64,000 nucleotides of DNA, from positions 62,001 to 126,000 of the forward strand of contig JAVJRG010000005.1 in the NCBI GenBank assembly GCA_040218535.1, given 5' to 3'. The DNA comes from Lacipirellulaceae bacterium. GTDB lineage: Bacteria; Planctomycetota; Planctomycetia; Pirellulales; Lacipirellulaceae. Below are positions 53,901-61,960 of this stretch, piece by piece; position 1 is the stretch's first letter, and every line of letters begins with the position of its first letter. The translations under genes were made by a program, and so were the position numbers. A model generated the notes under the pieces. The model saw nothing but the letters and a program-made list of their open reading frames with translations, was not told the DNA's origin and ran no database searches.

Positions 53901-54487
53901 GCAATCTTGGTGCGAGCATGGTGACTGCCGCGCTCGAAGTAAATCTGCCTCCCGACTTGCCGGGCGACTACAACTATGACGATGGCGTGGATACTGGTGA
54001 TCTCACCGTTTGGACCGACAACTACGGGACGAGCGTACCGGTGGGGACTGGCCCGGACGGTTCGATGAATGGTTTGATTGACGGCGGCGATTTCCTCACT
54101 TGGCAACGAAACTTCGGGGCATCGGCTGCAGTTTCATCTGGGGTTCAGACTTTGAGCACAATTACGACAGGCACGGCTGTAGTAGCAAGTGAGATAGAGG
54201 CAACCAAGCCATCGGAACCACAACCAACCTCGCGACTCGCAGTTCTCGACGCTAGCTTCTCGCAACAAGCACTCAACCGAGAAAGTAAAGAAGTTGAGAC
54301 AGTTGAAGAAGAGTCAGAAGCGTTTGTCGAGAAACTTACTCGTTTCACCACGAACCATTCGGAGCTTCCTAGCTCAAACGAAGCGGCACCGGAAAATGCG
54401 GTTTTCGACGAAGTTTACTCTGAAGAGGAAGAGTCCATCAATGCATTCTTCACACAAGGCGATCCTTTGAAGATTGCATGGGGCTAA
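50939..54487 (+). CDS. LEERRLL surface protein with GH71/99-like domain, three beta-sandwich modules and dockerin-like repeat
   Basis: This 1182-residue predicted surface enzyme has the N-terminal LFELLEERRLLT motif (24-35). Beta-sandwich module A follows (about 38-163), then the GH71/99-like domain (about 195-565; GKVLAGYQGWFN, RHFRWMREHDIDGVFVQRF, HIFPGFSWTH, MFDEYDEGT with Glu510 and Glu513). Modules B (about 600-725) and C (about 740-872) share with A the pattern VEYxDxxxGxxxVxYDS ... DFRI and are probably carbohydrate-binding. An Ig-like domain (about 890-990), a dockerin-like pair (GDYNYDDGVDTGDLTVW ... GLIDGGDFLTWQRNFG) and an acidic tail end it. There is no PEP-CTERM tail. It lies behind operator 2b. 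This is the surface-bound member of the three related enzymes. Confidence 0.85.
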   Translation: MGRTYNLRGLQNGNGRRDSHRRPLFELLEERRLLTTVTFNSPSSNSGDGTWVAEQREGTTVHVGPAFLYYNTTLNAFPGAQAGDTFYLKVNYYDEGSGRLRVEYDSLTDNFDDTEFHSRSSVVDTQQFVSTYHVLENVQFANGSNGRDFRVNTGGVPVSTVELSDQPFPESGLDWVFSPPWESPYQGPSREVDASTLSGKVLAGYQGWFNTPNDAADEGYVHWGQPGNWSIEQWPDANDYDANEVFAVPGVTTASGEQAYLFSSANASVVNRHFRWMREHDIDGVFVQRFSESFMFNQPDGSYQGEPQWPVVNARDAAHREGRTWAIEYDIQNGGTEAQRWQKIQQVKDDWEFLTDTNGLDMLNDSHYQREDGKPVVAIFGLHVTSGNTYTTAQQTDLINYFQSRGVYVIGAGRHTQTPGQVANAGLHDAYIPWQGYWAGGDSFAPNEAILDGVTDHIPHIFPGFSWTHLQNDDTATSIDREDGEFYWRMISDAANETDAPWYFIGMFDEYDEGTNLIPGTDDPPVPDTDPQGDPLTYQVSDPRPNDWWMALTGRAKQALQGKISINDTMPTEAELENRSNTGGEVVWEGSGGDRLSTVDNPDGQIQSMSFTVDGETFDAIFSADDYLYFALDDDFLLDETDGRDVTIEVEYLDNSVGQFGVGYDSASSAFTTSSVASLTGSNQWRRHRFQLSDARFDNNQAGGADFRIEKAGGNLFIRRVRIIKESMLTVDADLGTTNTINGLRQVDQSGDGQTAATTVDGRSVRVVTGAPTSLYMYMRVDDDFAHEVQAGLNAIVEVIYRDVGAGSLNIQYDSTTSAFQPATPVTLTNNGQWRTARFYLDDAFFGNRQNAAADFRIVGSNIPIDRVRVLHSFADLIDPELQAAIATSNPAQNTATVQWSLADDWKTGAMDEWTVREDMQALLEWSNNGGTSWNALDHVYQHASGTSQTGYDMATGRSTWSDEFAWDTSSLASGTYQVRVTPTDGQGNLGASMVTAALEVNLPPDLPGDYNYDDGVDTGDLTVWTDNYGTSVPVGTGPDGSMNGLIDGGDFLTWQRNFGASAAVSSGVQTLSTITTGTAVVASEIEATKPSEPQPTSRLAVLDASFSQQALNRESKEVETVEEESEAFVEKLTRFTTNHSELPSSNEAAPENAVFDEVYSEEEESINAFFTQGDPLKIAWG

Positions 54488-54500
54488 TAGACAAACAGGT

Positions 54501-55946
54501 CTAGTTCAAGGCGGGGAAGCCCTGTTTCAATAACTTGTCCATCCGCTCGCGCACCTCCGCGAAGTCAGGGTCGTCAGCTAGGTTGTAGTAGCCCGCGTGA
54601 TCTTTGGAATGATCATAGAGTTCGTACCCACCTTGTCCTTTCTTACCCCATTGCGTGAAGCGGTAGGAACCTTGGCAAACGCTGTAGCCCATGCCTACTT
54701 CACCGCGTGTGACTTGCGTATAAGCTGACTGGTCCCATGTCTTGGCAGGTTCTTCCAGGACGGGACGTAAGCTCTTGCCCGAGAGCTTATGCGGATTTTC
54801 TAGCCCGCAGTAGTCGATAAGCGTCGGGTAAAGGTCGAGAAATTCAACGACAGAATCAGTCGGCTGCCCCATCCCTTTTTCTCCCGGCACCCAGATCATC
54901 ATCGGCCCGCGGGCACCGAGTTCGAAGACGGTTACTTTGTTCCACCAGCCGTGCTCACCCAAATGGTAACCGTGGTCACCCATCAGGACGACGATCGTGC
55001 TGTCCCAAAGCTCCAGTCGATCGAGGGTCTCAAACAATTTTCCCACCTGGGCATCGGCAAAAGTGGTGCAGGCACGATAGGCACGCTTGATCTCACGGCA
55101 ATCTTGATCGTTGAACTTGGAAAAGTCGTAGCTATGGATTGGCAGCGCATGTCTTAGTAACGGAGTTCGATCAGCAGGATTCTTAGCCAGCTTGACCTGA
55201 TCCAAAGGATAAGGCTCGAAGTATTCCTTTGGTGCGTGAAACGGATCGTGGGGCTTGTGAAATCCGACGCTGATGAAGAAAGGGTTATCACGGTTTTCTT
55301 CAAGAACTCGTACCGCCTCGCTGGCCAGCATGCCATCGGGCTGCGCCTCGTCGCCCCCTTCCGCGGCCAGCCACGAACACCAAGGGATGCTCTCACCGCC
55401 TACCTTGCGACCTTTTCCTTCGTGCCCGATGGCTGGGCTCTTCCCGAGCGCACGGTAAAAGTGATCGAAAGAAGCCATGTCACGAAACAGTGTTTTCTTG
55501 CCTGTGTCATCGAGTCCTACGTGAAAGAGCTTTCCTAGTCCGGCGGTGTAATAACCGTTGTTGCGGAAGAGTTGCGGAAGCGTAACCAAGTCGGGCCACT
55601 TCTGCCGCAGCGAAATTTCATTATTCAAGATTCCGAGCTCATCAGGGCGTTTGCCTGTGAGAAAAGAAGCGCGGCTCGGATTGCAAACCGGGTACTGACA
55701 ATAGGCGTGGTTGAATTTCACGCCTTTCTTCGCCAGGCGGTCCATGTGGGGCGTAACCATCGATGCTTTGCCGTAGCATTTAACTTCGGGACGCAGGTCG
55801 TCGACCACGATGAACAAGACGTTGAGTTTAGGGGCCGCCGTAGCCATGCCTGTAAGCACTGCGCTGACCAATAAGACGCTCAAACCAGTCGATGAATTGC
55901 GAAATGCTGATTGAAGAAGGCGGCTGGTTGCGACTTTGGACTTCAT
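54501..55946 (-). CDS. Secreted sulfatase (iduronate-2-sulfatase-like, CNPSR)
   Basis: This 481-residue sulfatase starts at ATG 55946 (AGG a few bases upstream). It has a signal peptide (LSVLLVSAVLTGMATAA), metal site LNVLFIVVDDLRPE, active-site motif YPVCNPSRASFLTGK with Cys88, GLGKLFH, HKPHDPFHAPKEYF and VVLMGDHGYHLGEHGWWNK; these match the S1_7/iduronate-2-sulfatase-like branch. The frame extends upstream to 56192, but that part would cross operator 3a, so it is not used. The gene is divergent from the regulator gene and convergent with the surface protein gene (13-base gap). Confidence 0.92.
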   Translation of the reverse strand: MKSKVATSRLLQSAFRNSSTGLSVLLVSAVLTGMATAAPKLNVLFIVVDDLRPEVKCYGKASMVTPHMDRLAKKGVKFNHAYCQYPVCNPSRASFLTGKRPDELGILNNEISLRQKWPDLVTLPQLFRNNGYYTAGLGKLFHVGLDDTGKKTLFRDMASFDHFYRALGKSPAIGHEGKGRKVGGESIPWCSWLAAEGGDEAQPDGMLASEAVRVLEENRDNPFFISVGFHKPHDPFHAPKEYFEPYPLDQVKLAKNPADRTPLLRHALPIHSYDFSKFNDQDCREIKRAYRACTTFADAQVGKLFETLDRLELWDSTIVVLMGDHGYHLGEHGWWNKVTVFELGARGPMMIWVPGEKGMGQPTDSVVEFLDLYPTLIDYCGLENPHKLSGKSLRPVLEEPAKTWDQSAYTQVTRGEVGMGYSVCQGSYRFTQWGKKGQGGYELYDHSKDHAGYYNLADDPDFAEVRERMDKLLKQGFPALN

Positions 55947-56031
55947 TCTCGCGACCTCATGTTCGTGCGTGAGATATCCGAGCGGCAGCAGGGAAGAGAG
56001 TTTTGGGAGACGAATCTGATGATGGACAAAA

Positions 56032-56049
56032 TATACCAAATTTGGTACA
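56032..56049. promoter_or_regulatory. Operator palindrome 3a (TATACCAAATTTGGTACA)
   Basis: This near-perfect 18-bp palindrome lies 85 bases before the start of the divergent sulfatase gene (55946, minus) and is 109 bases from site 3b. It differs from perfect symmetry at one base pair near the end. Confidence 0.8.
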
Positions 56050-56140
56050 CATTGCAAAATCGTTGGGGTAATTAGCCACAAAACCAGTGAAATTCGTGCG
56101 GGATGTTTCAAAAAAGGCTCGTCGAGACTATCATGTTCTG

Positions 56141-56158
56141 TATACCAACTTTGGACTA
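56141..56158. promoter_or_regulatory. Operator palindrome 3b (TATACCAACTTTGGACTA), probable autoregulatory site
   Basis: This 18-bp consensus variant lies 25 bases before the assumed start of the regulator gene. It is the least symmetric of the six (three mismatched pairs), which would suit weaker binding at the regulator's own promoter. Confidence 0.65.
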
Positions 56159-56183
56159 CCCGATGGTCTACGTCACCTCCGAG

Positions 56184-57314
56184 ATGTCTCACTTCGAGTC
56201 AGCGCATCTTGAAGAATTGGCGATAACCCACACTCCTGCAATGAAGCACCTCCGCATTGCCAATCTGCTCGAACGCAGAATCCAGAAAGGGGATTATGCC
56301 CTGAATGGGATTCCTGCCGAACGCGATTTGGCCGACGACATTGGAGTCAGTCGAGTTACCCTTCGCAAAGCACTCGACGACTTGGAGCAAAAGGGCCTTC
56401 TCGAAAGGGCTGCGAATCGTCGACTTGTGCTTAGTCCGAATGCGCGCGCGAAAGTTGGTGGGATGCAGATTGCATTCGTCTCGCCGAGCATCGCCCCGAA
56501 GTCATTCTCACCTGACTTGCAACTTTGGCTAGCGGCTATGGAAAGTGTGGCACGTAAACGAGGGGATCGCGTGCGTGTGATTAACTACCACCACTGGGAC
56601 GATCCGGCGATTACCGAATCGATACGGGCCTTCGATGGTGTTTTTCTCGTCACCAGTTCTGAGCCAATCCCTGCGTGGACGGCTGAGTTGCTTACCGAAG
56701 CGAATGGAGTGGTTGCACTATCTGAGGATTTGACGCACTTCGATATGCCGTCGATTGTCCTGTTCCCGCCGCGATTAACTGATTCCATGATTGAGCGTTT
56801 GCAAAATCTCGGTCATCGACAGATCGATTGCATCAATGTTCAAGGCCACAACACAATTACGCAAGCAAGAATCGACGAGTGGACCAAATGGAGCGAGGGT
56901 GAATCAGTTGGCGGACGGCTCTTTGATGAGCCGTGTGACGTCGATCGAAACATCTTCGACGTTGGTGTCGAGGTCGCGCGTAAATGGATTCGCGAGAAGG
57001 ATAAGCAAACCACGGCTGTCTTCTGCATCACTTTACCGGCAGCGATGGGCGTAGTCCGAGCCGCTAGCGAAGCCGGCATCTCGATCGGCGATGAGCTATC
57101 CGTCTGCACGATTGACTGCGAAGGCATTGGAAAGTTTATCAATCCGCCGATCGCGTCTTTCGAACGTCCTGAAGCCGTGGACTACATGAATACCTGTGCT
57201 GATTGGTTTGCTGGCGGAGGTGAAGTAGATAACTGGGATGGGCCGCTCTTGATCGAACCGCAGGAACTCAAAATCTTCGATGGCGGTTCAATCGGGTCAC
57301 CGACAACGAAATAA
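56184..57314 (+). CDS. GntR-HTH / LacI-type sensor regulator (AraR-like architecture)
   Basis: This transcription factor of about 376 residues has an N-terminal winged helix of GntR type (RIANLLERRIQKGDY, PAERDLADDIGVSRVTLRKALDDLEQKGLLER). Its C-terminal periplasmic-binding-protein-like sensor resembles LacI family members (GGMQIAFVSPSIAP, AFDGVFLVTSSEPI, AVFCITLPAAMGVVRAASEAGISIGDELSVCTID). The same two-part layout is known from AraR of Bacillus, which binds palindromic operators and is released by a sugar. The gene heads a four-gene run with GH38, GH71/99-like and symporter genes, and two operator palindromes lie in its divergent upstream region. The start is uncertain: ATGs at 56163, 56184 and 56241 are in frame; earlier ones would include operator 3b. 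The effector is presumably a mannoside, by context only. Confidence 0.85.
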   Translation: MSHFESAHLEELAITHTPAMKHLRIANLLERRIQKGDYALNGIPAERDLADDIGVSRVTLRKALDDLEQKGLLERAANRRLVLSPNARAKVGGMQIAFVSPSIAPKSFSPDLQLWLAAMESVARKRGDRVRVINYHHWDDPAITESIRAFDGVFLVTSSEPIPAWTAELLTEANGVVALSEDLTHFDMPSIVLFPPRLTDSMIERLQNLGHRQIDCINVQGHNTITQARIDEWTKWSEGESVGGRLFDEPCDVDRNIFDVGVEVARKWIREKDKQTTAVFCITLPAAMGVVRAASEAGISIGDELSVCTIDCEGIGKFINPPIASFERPEAVDYMNTCADWFAGGGEVDNWDGPLLIEPQELKIFDGGSIGSPTTK

Positions 57315-57390
57315 ACGCCACTTCTGGAATCACCTAACGTCTTTTTGCTGACGCCTTCAGCACGAACAACTCCTTTTCTAATTCACGACC

Positions 57391-60300
57391 ATGCACCAAC
57401 AGCAGGACAAGCCGAGAGTTGAGCGCGCACCTGATGCTCCTCAGCGAAGCCATCCTGCTGGCTCGCCTCCCTTCGTTGGTGAAAGTACTTACATTGAAGG
57501 TCGCGTAAAGGTTCTAAAAGATCGGCTCGCCCAAGCAATCTACCCTCGGCGATCACCGGTCAAATCAATCGAGTTTGCCGGACCTGTTGAACGCATTTCC
57601 TTTGATGAAGCGAAAGACCTTAATTTTCGTCCGACAGAAATCGGCGTATCACTTGGGCCGACCTTCGCGACTTACTGGTTTCGACTCAAAATTCAGATCC
57701 CGGAAGATTGGCAGGGCGAGCGGATCGATTTCGCTTGGAGCAGCAACAGCGAAGCAGAACTCTGGATCGAGGGGCAAGCGGTTCACGGTTTCAATCCGGG
57801 TCGCGAAACGTCACAACTTATCAAAGTGGCCGAAGGTAATGAGGAACTGACTCTCTTCGTCGAGGTGGCTTGCAATCATTTGCTCGGTGCCGACGGAGTG
57901 CCCGGCCTTCCCTGGCCGACTCCCTCGCCACGCTCTTCTCACTGGCTCGAAACTTGCGAGATTCGCTGTTTTGATCGAGCGGCATGGGATCTCTATCACG
58001 ACATTCGAGTGCTCTACGAACTTCTCGTTGACCGCCTGCCGGCACAGGAGTCGCGTGCCATCAATCCGGGTCAGAAAGCGTTGTCTCGACCGGCGCTCGA
58101 CACTGCTTGGGCAGGCCAACTTCTCTATGATTTGAATGCCGTCTGCAATTCGTTGGACCCAGACAATCGCCAAACGTGGGCGGCAGCTCGTGAACAACTT
58201 TCCCAATTGCTTTCTGTCGGCAACGGCTCAGTTTGCCACGAGCTCAGCGCAATCGGACACGCCCACATCGATACCGCTTGGCTGTGGCCCTTGGCGGAAA
58301 CGTATCGCAAGACCGTACGAACTTTCAGTTCCGCTGTCCGCAATATGGATGACTATCCTGAGTTTCTGTTCGCATGCTCACAAGCCTATCAGTACGAGTG
58401 CATCCAGCAGCGAAACCCCGATCTCTTCCGCCGGATTCAAGAAAAGGCTGACGCCGGTCAATGGATTCCCGTGGGAGGGACCTTTATCGAGCCCGACTGT
58501 AATCTGCCTTCTGGTGAGTCACTCTGTCGGCAGTTCCTTTTTGGGCAGCGCTACTTCGAGAAACACTTTGGGCGTCGCTGTACCGAATTCTGGAATCCCG
58601 ATGTCTTTGGATACGCAGGGCAACTTCCGCAGATCATGCGTCTGGCAGGTATCGATAAGTTCCTGACGCAGAAGCTCTCTTGGAACCGCTTCACATCGCC
58701 CCAGCATCACACATTCTACTGGGAAAGCCCCGACGGCAGTCGAGTCCTTACGCACTTCCCACCCGCCGACACTTACAACGGCACTTGCGAGGTCGAGGAA
58801 CTCCGCTATCACGCGGCAAACTACAAGAATGCTGACCGTGGCCGCGATGCTTATTACCTTTTCGGGCATGGCGATGGTGGTGGGGGGCCGACGACCGAGA
58901 TGCTGGAGACGTTGCGCCGCACGAAAAACTTGCTAGGTGTCCCGAAGTGCGAGCATCGTACGCCGGAAGACTTCTTCCAGCGACTTGAGAAAAATACACG
59001 GTCGATTCCCAGCATCGTCGGCGAACTATATTTCGAGCTGCACCGTGGCACTTACACCAGCCAGGCGATGATGAAGCGCGGTTTGCGAAAAAGCGAGCGG
59101 CTATTGCATGACATTGAGTTGGTCGGTGTCTTGGCTCGCCACCAGTCGCAAGCGAGTTACCCCAAGGAGCGGGTTGATCAGCTTTGGAAGAAGCTGCTGC
59201 TGAACCAATTTCACGACATCCTGCCGGGTTCTTCGATCGCTGAAGTTCACGAACAGGCCCGCGGCGACTTTGCTTCGATTTTGGAGTTCGGACAAGCCAT
59301 CCGCGAAGAATTGCTTGATCAACTTTCGCACGGAGAGTTGGAAAGCGGAGAACCAGAAGGCAGTACCTTGCTGCCGCTGAATACCACCAGCTTCCCGCGA
59401 CGTGAAGTCGTCGAGACGGCTGATCGAGGGTTGCATTTGGTAGACGCACCGTCTGTTGGTTTTGGTGAATTCTTGCCGCGCAACGAGCCACGTATGCCGG
59501 TAACCATCGAGCTTCGTGATGGCGTGCTGCATTTGCAAAATGAGTCACTCTCGGCAAAGCTTTCCGAGAGTGGAGAGCTGTTAGAACTGAAGGAAACCGA
59601 ATCGGGTCGGCAAGTTCTCAGTGGACCTGGCAATAAATTCGTTCTCTACGACGATCATCCCAGCCTCTGGGACGCCTGGGATGTTGAACCTTCGATTCTT
59701 GAAACAGGTCATGACTGCCAACCTGCCTCGCGGTGTCACATCCAAACTCCCGGACCCCTACGGGCGGAAGTCGTTTTTGAGCGAGCCATCGGCACGAGTA
59801 GCTCATTAAAACAGACCGTCCGTTTGGACGCTGATTCACGACGGTTGGAGTTTCACTGCGAGGTCGATTGGCAAGAAAAGCACAAGCTGCTCAAAGTGCA
59901 TTTCCCAACCACGGTTCGCGCTAGTAACGCCACTTTCGAGATGCCCTTCGGTTTTGCTGAACGACCCACACACTGCAATACTTCTGCCGACGCAGCCCAG
60001 TTCGAAGTCCCGGGGCATCGTTGGGCAGATCTTTCAGAGCCAGGCTACGGAGTTGCCTTGCTTACTGATTGCAAGTACGGCTATAGCGTGAGTCGCGGTG
60101 ATCTTGCTCTGAGCTTGCTGCGTGCTCCGACTTATCCTGACGAGCAATGCGATGTCGGTAAGCACCAATTTGCCTATGCTGTCGTGCCGCACCAAGGTGA
60201 TTGGCGGTCTGGCGACGTCGTTCGCGAAGCGACCAGCTTCAACCAGCCATTGCTGTGGGCAAAGCGACCGGAAATTGAGGCTGGCCGCTCGCTATTTACC

Positions 60301-60567
60301 GTCGAAGGCGGTCTCGTGCTCGATACCGTCAAGCCTGCCGAAGACGGCGAAGGAGTGGTTGTCAGGCTTTACGATCCCTACGGCTCAAGCGGGCGAGCGG
60401 TCCTGAAAACACGCTTGCCATTCTCTTCCGCGTGCAAGTCCAACATCCTTGAGGACAATCTCGGGCACGTTGATCTTTTCGAGGAGATGTCCAGTGAAGG
60501 CGAACCTTGGCGTTGCCTCTCGCTCGACTACCGACCCGCGGAAGTCGTTTGCCTGCACCTTATCTAA
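57391..60567 (+). CDS. Alpha-mannosidase, glycoside hydrolase family 38
   Basis: This 1058-residue retaining, metal-dependent alpha-mannosidase has an N-terminal beta domain (about 50-190), then the GH38 catalytic domain. The zinc residues are in GHAHIDTAWLWP (His292, Asp294), the nucleophile is Asp404 in EFWNPDVFGYAGQLPQ, and a second site is FGHGDGGGGPT (His493, Asp495). Helical middle-domain features (GTYTSQAMMKRGLRKSERLLHD) and C-terminal beta-sandwich domains follow to the end. There is no signal peptide or membrane segment, so the enzyme should act in the cytoplasm on imported mannosides. It lies 76 bases after the regulator gene and 11 bases before the next gene. Linkage preference (alpha-1,2, 1,3 or 1,6) cannot be read from sequence. 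Confidence 0.93.
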   Translation: MHQQQDKPRVERAPDAPQRSHPAGSPPFVGESTYIEGRVKVLKDRLAQAIYPRRSPVKSIEFAGPVERISFDEAKDLNFRPTEIGVSLGPTFATYWFRLKIQIPEDWQGERIDFAWSSNSEAELWIEGQAVHGFNPGRETSQLIKVAEGNEELTLFVEVACNHLLGADGVPGLPWPTPSPRSSHWLETCEIRCFDRAAWDLYHDIRVLYELLVDRLPAQESRAINPGQKALSRPALDTAWAGQLLYDLNAVCNSLDPDNRQTWAAAREQLSQLLSVGNGSVCHELSAIGHAHIDTAWLWPLAETYRKTVRTFSSAVRNMDDYPEFLFACSQAYQYECIQQRNPDLFRRIQEKADAGQWIPVGGTFIEPDCNLPSGESLCRQFLFGQRYFEKHFGRRCTEFWNPDVFGYAGQLPQIMRLAGIDKFLTQKLSWNRFTSPQHHTFYWESPDGSRVLTHFPPADTYNGTCEVEELRYHAANYKNADRGRDAYYLFGHGDGGGGPTTEMLETLRRTKNLLGVPKCEHRTPEDFFQRLEKNTRSIPSIVGELYFELHRGTYTSQAMMKRGLRKSERLLHDIELVGVLARHQSQASYPKERVDQLWKKLLLNQFHDILPGSSIAEVHEQARGDFASILEFGQAIREELLDQLSHGELESGEPEGSTLLPLNTTSFPRREVVETADRGLHLVDAPSVGFGEFLPRNEPRMPVTIELRDGVLHLQNESLSAKLSESGELLELKETESGRQVLSGPGNKFVLYDDHPSLWDAWDVEPSILETGHDCQPASRCHIQTPGPLRAEVVFERAIGTSSSLKQTVRLDADSRRLEFHCEVDWQEKHKLLKVHFPTTVRASNATFEMPFGFAERPTHCNTSADAAQFEVPGHRWADLSEPGYGVALLTDCKYGYSVSRGDLALSLLRAPTYPDEQCDVGKHQFAYAVVPHQGDWRSGDVVREATSFNQPLLWAKRPEIEAGRSLFTVEGGLVLDTVKPAEDGEGVVVRLYDPYGSSGRAVLKTRLPFSSACKSNILEDNLGHVDLFEEMSSEGEPWRCLSLDYRPAEVVCLHLI

Positions 60568-60578
60568 CGAGTACTTCA

Positions 60579-61871
60579 GTGACTGATCGGAAGACGCAAC
60601 TCACTCTCTTCGCACTGCTTCTTCTCGTCCCGTTCAGCATGGCTGCCGAGAGCCAAGCAGTACCACCACTGCAGAACAACGAACTGGACGGGAAGGTTTT
60701 CTGTGGCTATCAAGGCTGGTTCGGTGCGCCTGGGGATGGCACGGAGATCGGTTTCGATAACTACCGTTTCGCAGGTAAGTTTGAGCCCGGTACGTGCGTC
60801 ATTGACTATTGGCCCGATCTGAGCGAGTTCGACGAGTATGAAAAATACGGAACGTCTTTCCGTCATGCGGATGACTCAGTCGCTCACGTATTTAGTGCCG
60901 CTAATGCGAGAACTGTTGATCGTCACTTCCAATGGATGAAAGAATACGGCATCGACGGCATTTTCCTGCAGCGTTTTGGTTGGGCTCTCAAGCAGCCAGA
61001 AACGCTAGCACATCGCAATCAAGTTCACGAGAACGTCCGTAAAGCGGCTGTTAAACATGGTCGAATCAGGGCACTGATGTACGATCTCACTTCGCTGGAA
61101 GCGGGAGACATCGAAAAGTACGTTATCCCCGACTTCAAGCGAATTGCGCGACGAGAGAACCTCGCCAGCGACTCCTCCTATGTCCGTTTCCACGGTCAGC
61201 CTGTGGTGGCTGTGTGGGGCATCGGGTTTAACGACAATCGTGCTTACAGTCTGGAAGAGTGCAGCCGACTTATCGAGTTCCTCAAGAACGATCCGGTCTT
61301 CGGAGGCAACGCGGTCATGCTGGGCGTGCCTTACTACTGGCGGGAGCAAGGCCCCGATACCGTGGATGATCCGCGGTTCATCGAAGTCATCAAACAGGCG
61401 GACATCATCTCACCTTGGGCCGTGGGCCGTTACGGCACAGTCGAGGATGCCCAAAACCTGATGAGTGAAACGCTGAAAGCCGATGCCCAGTGGACGAGCC
61501 AGAACGATCAAGGCTACTTGCCGGTGATCTTCCCAGGATTCAGTTGGCACAACTTGACAACGGCTGAGGGTAAACCCAAGCCACTCAACCGAATACCACG
61601 CCTAGGCGGTAAGTTCTTGTGGACGCAAGCGGCCGAAGTCAAGCGAGCAGGCATCGATATGGTTTACGTCGCGATGTTCGATGAAATGAACGAAGGAACC
61701 TGCGTGTTCAAATGCACGAACGATCCGCCCGTTGGTGAAAGTCCTTTTCTAACCTACGCCGTCGATCAGCTTCCTTCGGATCATTATCTCTGGCTAACGG
61801 GAAGAATTGGCGATTTGATGGGAGGTGAACTCGCCGATTTGATTGAACTGCCTCAGCGAAATCCCGAATAA
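60579..61871 (+). CDS. Secreted stand-alone GH71/99-like glycoside hydrolase
   Basis: This protein of about 430 residues starts at GTG 60579 (11 bases after the GH38 stop). A signal peptide (QLTLFALLLLVPFSMAAES) is followed by one catalytic domain: GKVFCGYQGWFGAPGD, YWPDLSEFDEYE, RHFQWMKEYGIDGIFLQRF, PVVAVWGIGF, VIFPGFSWHN and MFDEMNEGT. The Glu-x-x-Glu pair (Glu369, Glu372) lines up with the catalytic pair of GH99 endo-alpha-mannosidases and mannanases (E-x-x-E-G-T). The domain is homologous to those in the fusion sulfatase and in the LEERRLL surface protein. An earlier in-frame ATG (60507) lies within the GH38 gene and would hide the signal peptide. It is the third gene of the regulator operon. 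Confidence 0.85.
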   Translation: MTDRKTQLTLFALLLLVPFSMAAESQAVPPLQNNELDGKVFCGYQGWFGAPGDGTEIGFDNYRFAGKFEPGTCVIDYWPDLSEFDEYEKYGTSFRHADDSVAHVFSAANARTVDRHFQWMKEYGIDGIFLQRFGWALKQPETLAHRNQVHENVRKAAVKHGRIRALMYDLTSLEAGDIEKYVIPDFKRIARRENLASDSSYVRFHGQPVVAVWGIGFNDNRAYSLEECSRLIEFLKNDPVFGGNAVMLGVPYYWREQGPDTVDDPRFIEVIKQADIISPWAVGRYGTVEDAQNLMSETLKADAQWTSQNDQGYLPVIFPGFSWHNLTTAEGKPKPLNRIPRLGGKFLWTQAAEVKRAGIDMVYVAMFDEMNEGTCVFKCTNDPPVGESPFLTYAVDQLPSDHYLWLTGRIGDLMGGELADLIELPQRNPE

Positions 61872-61960
61872 CTTGAAATACAACTCTTCATACCTCAATC
61901 AGCCACTTCGTCTCACTCTTCTGCATTGTCGGCACATTTCTCTGAAAGAACCCCTCCAGT

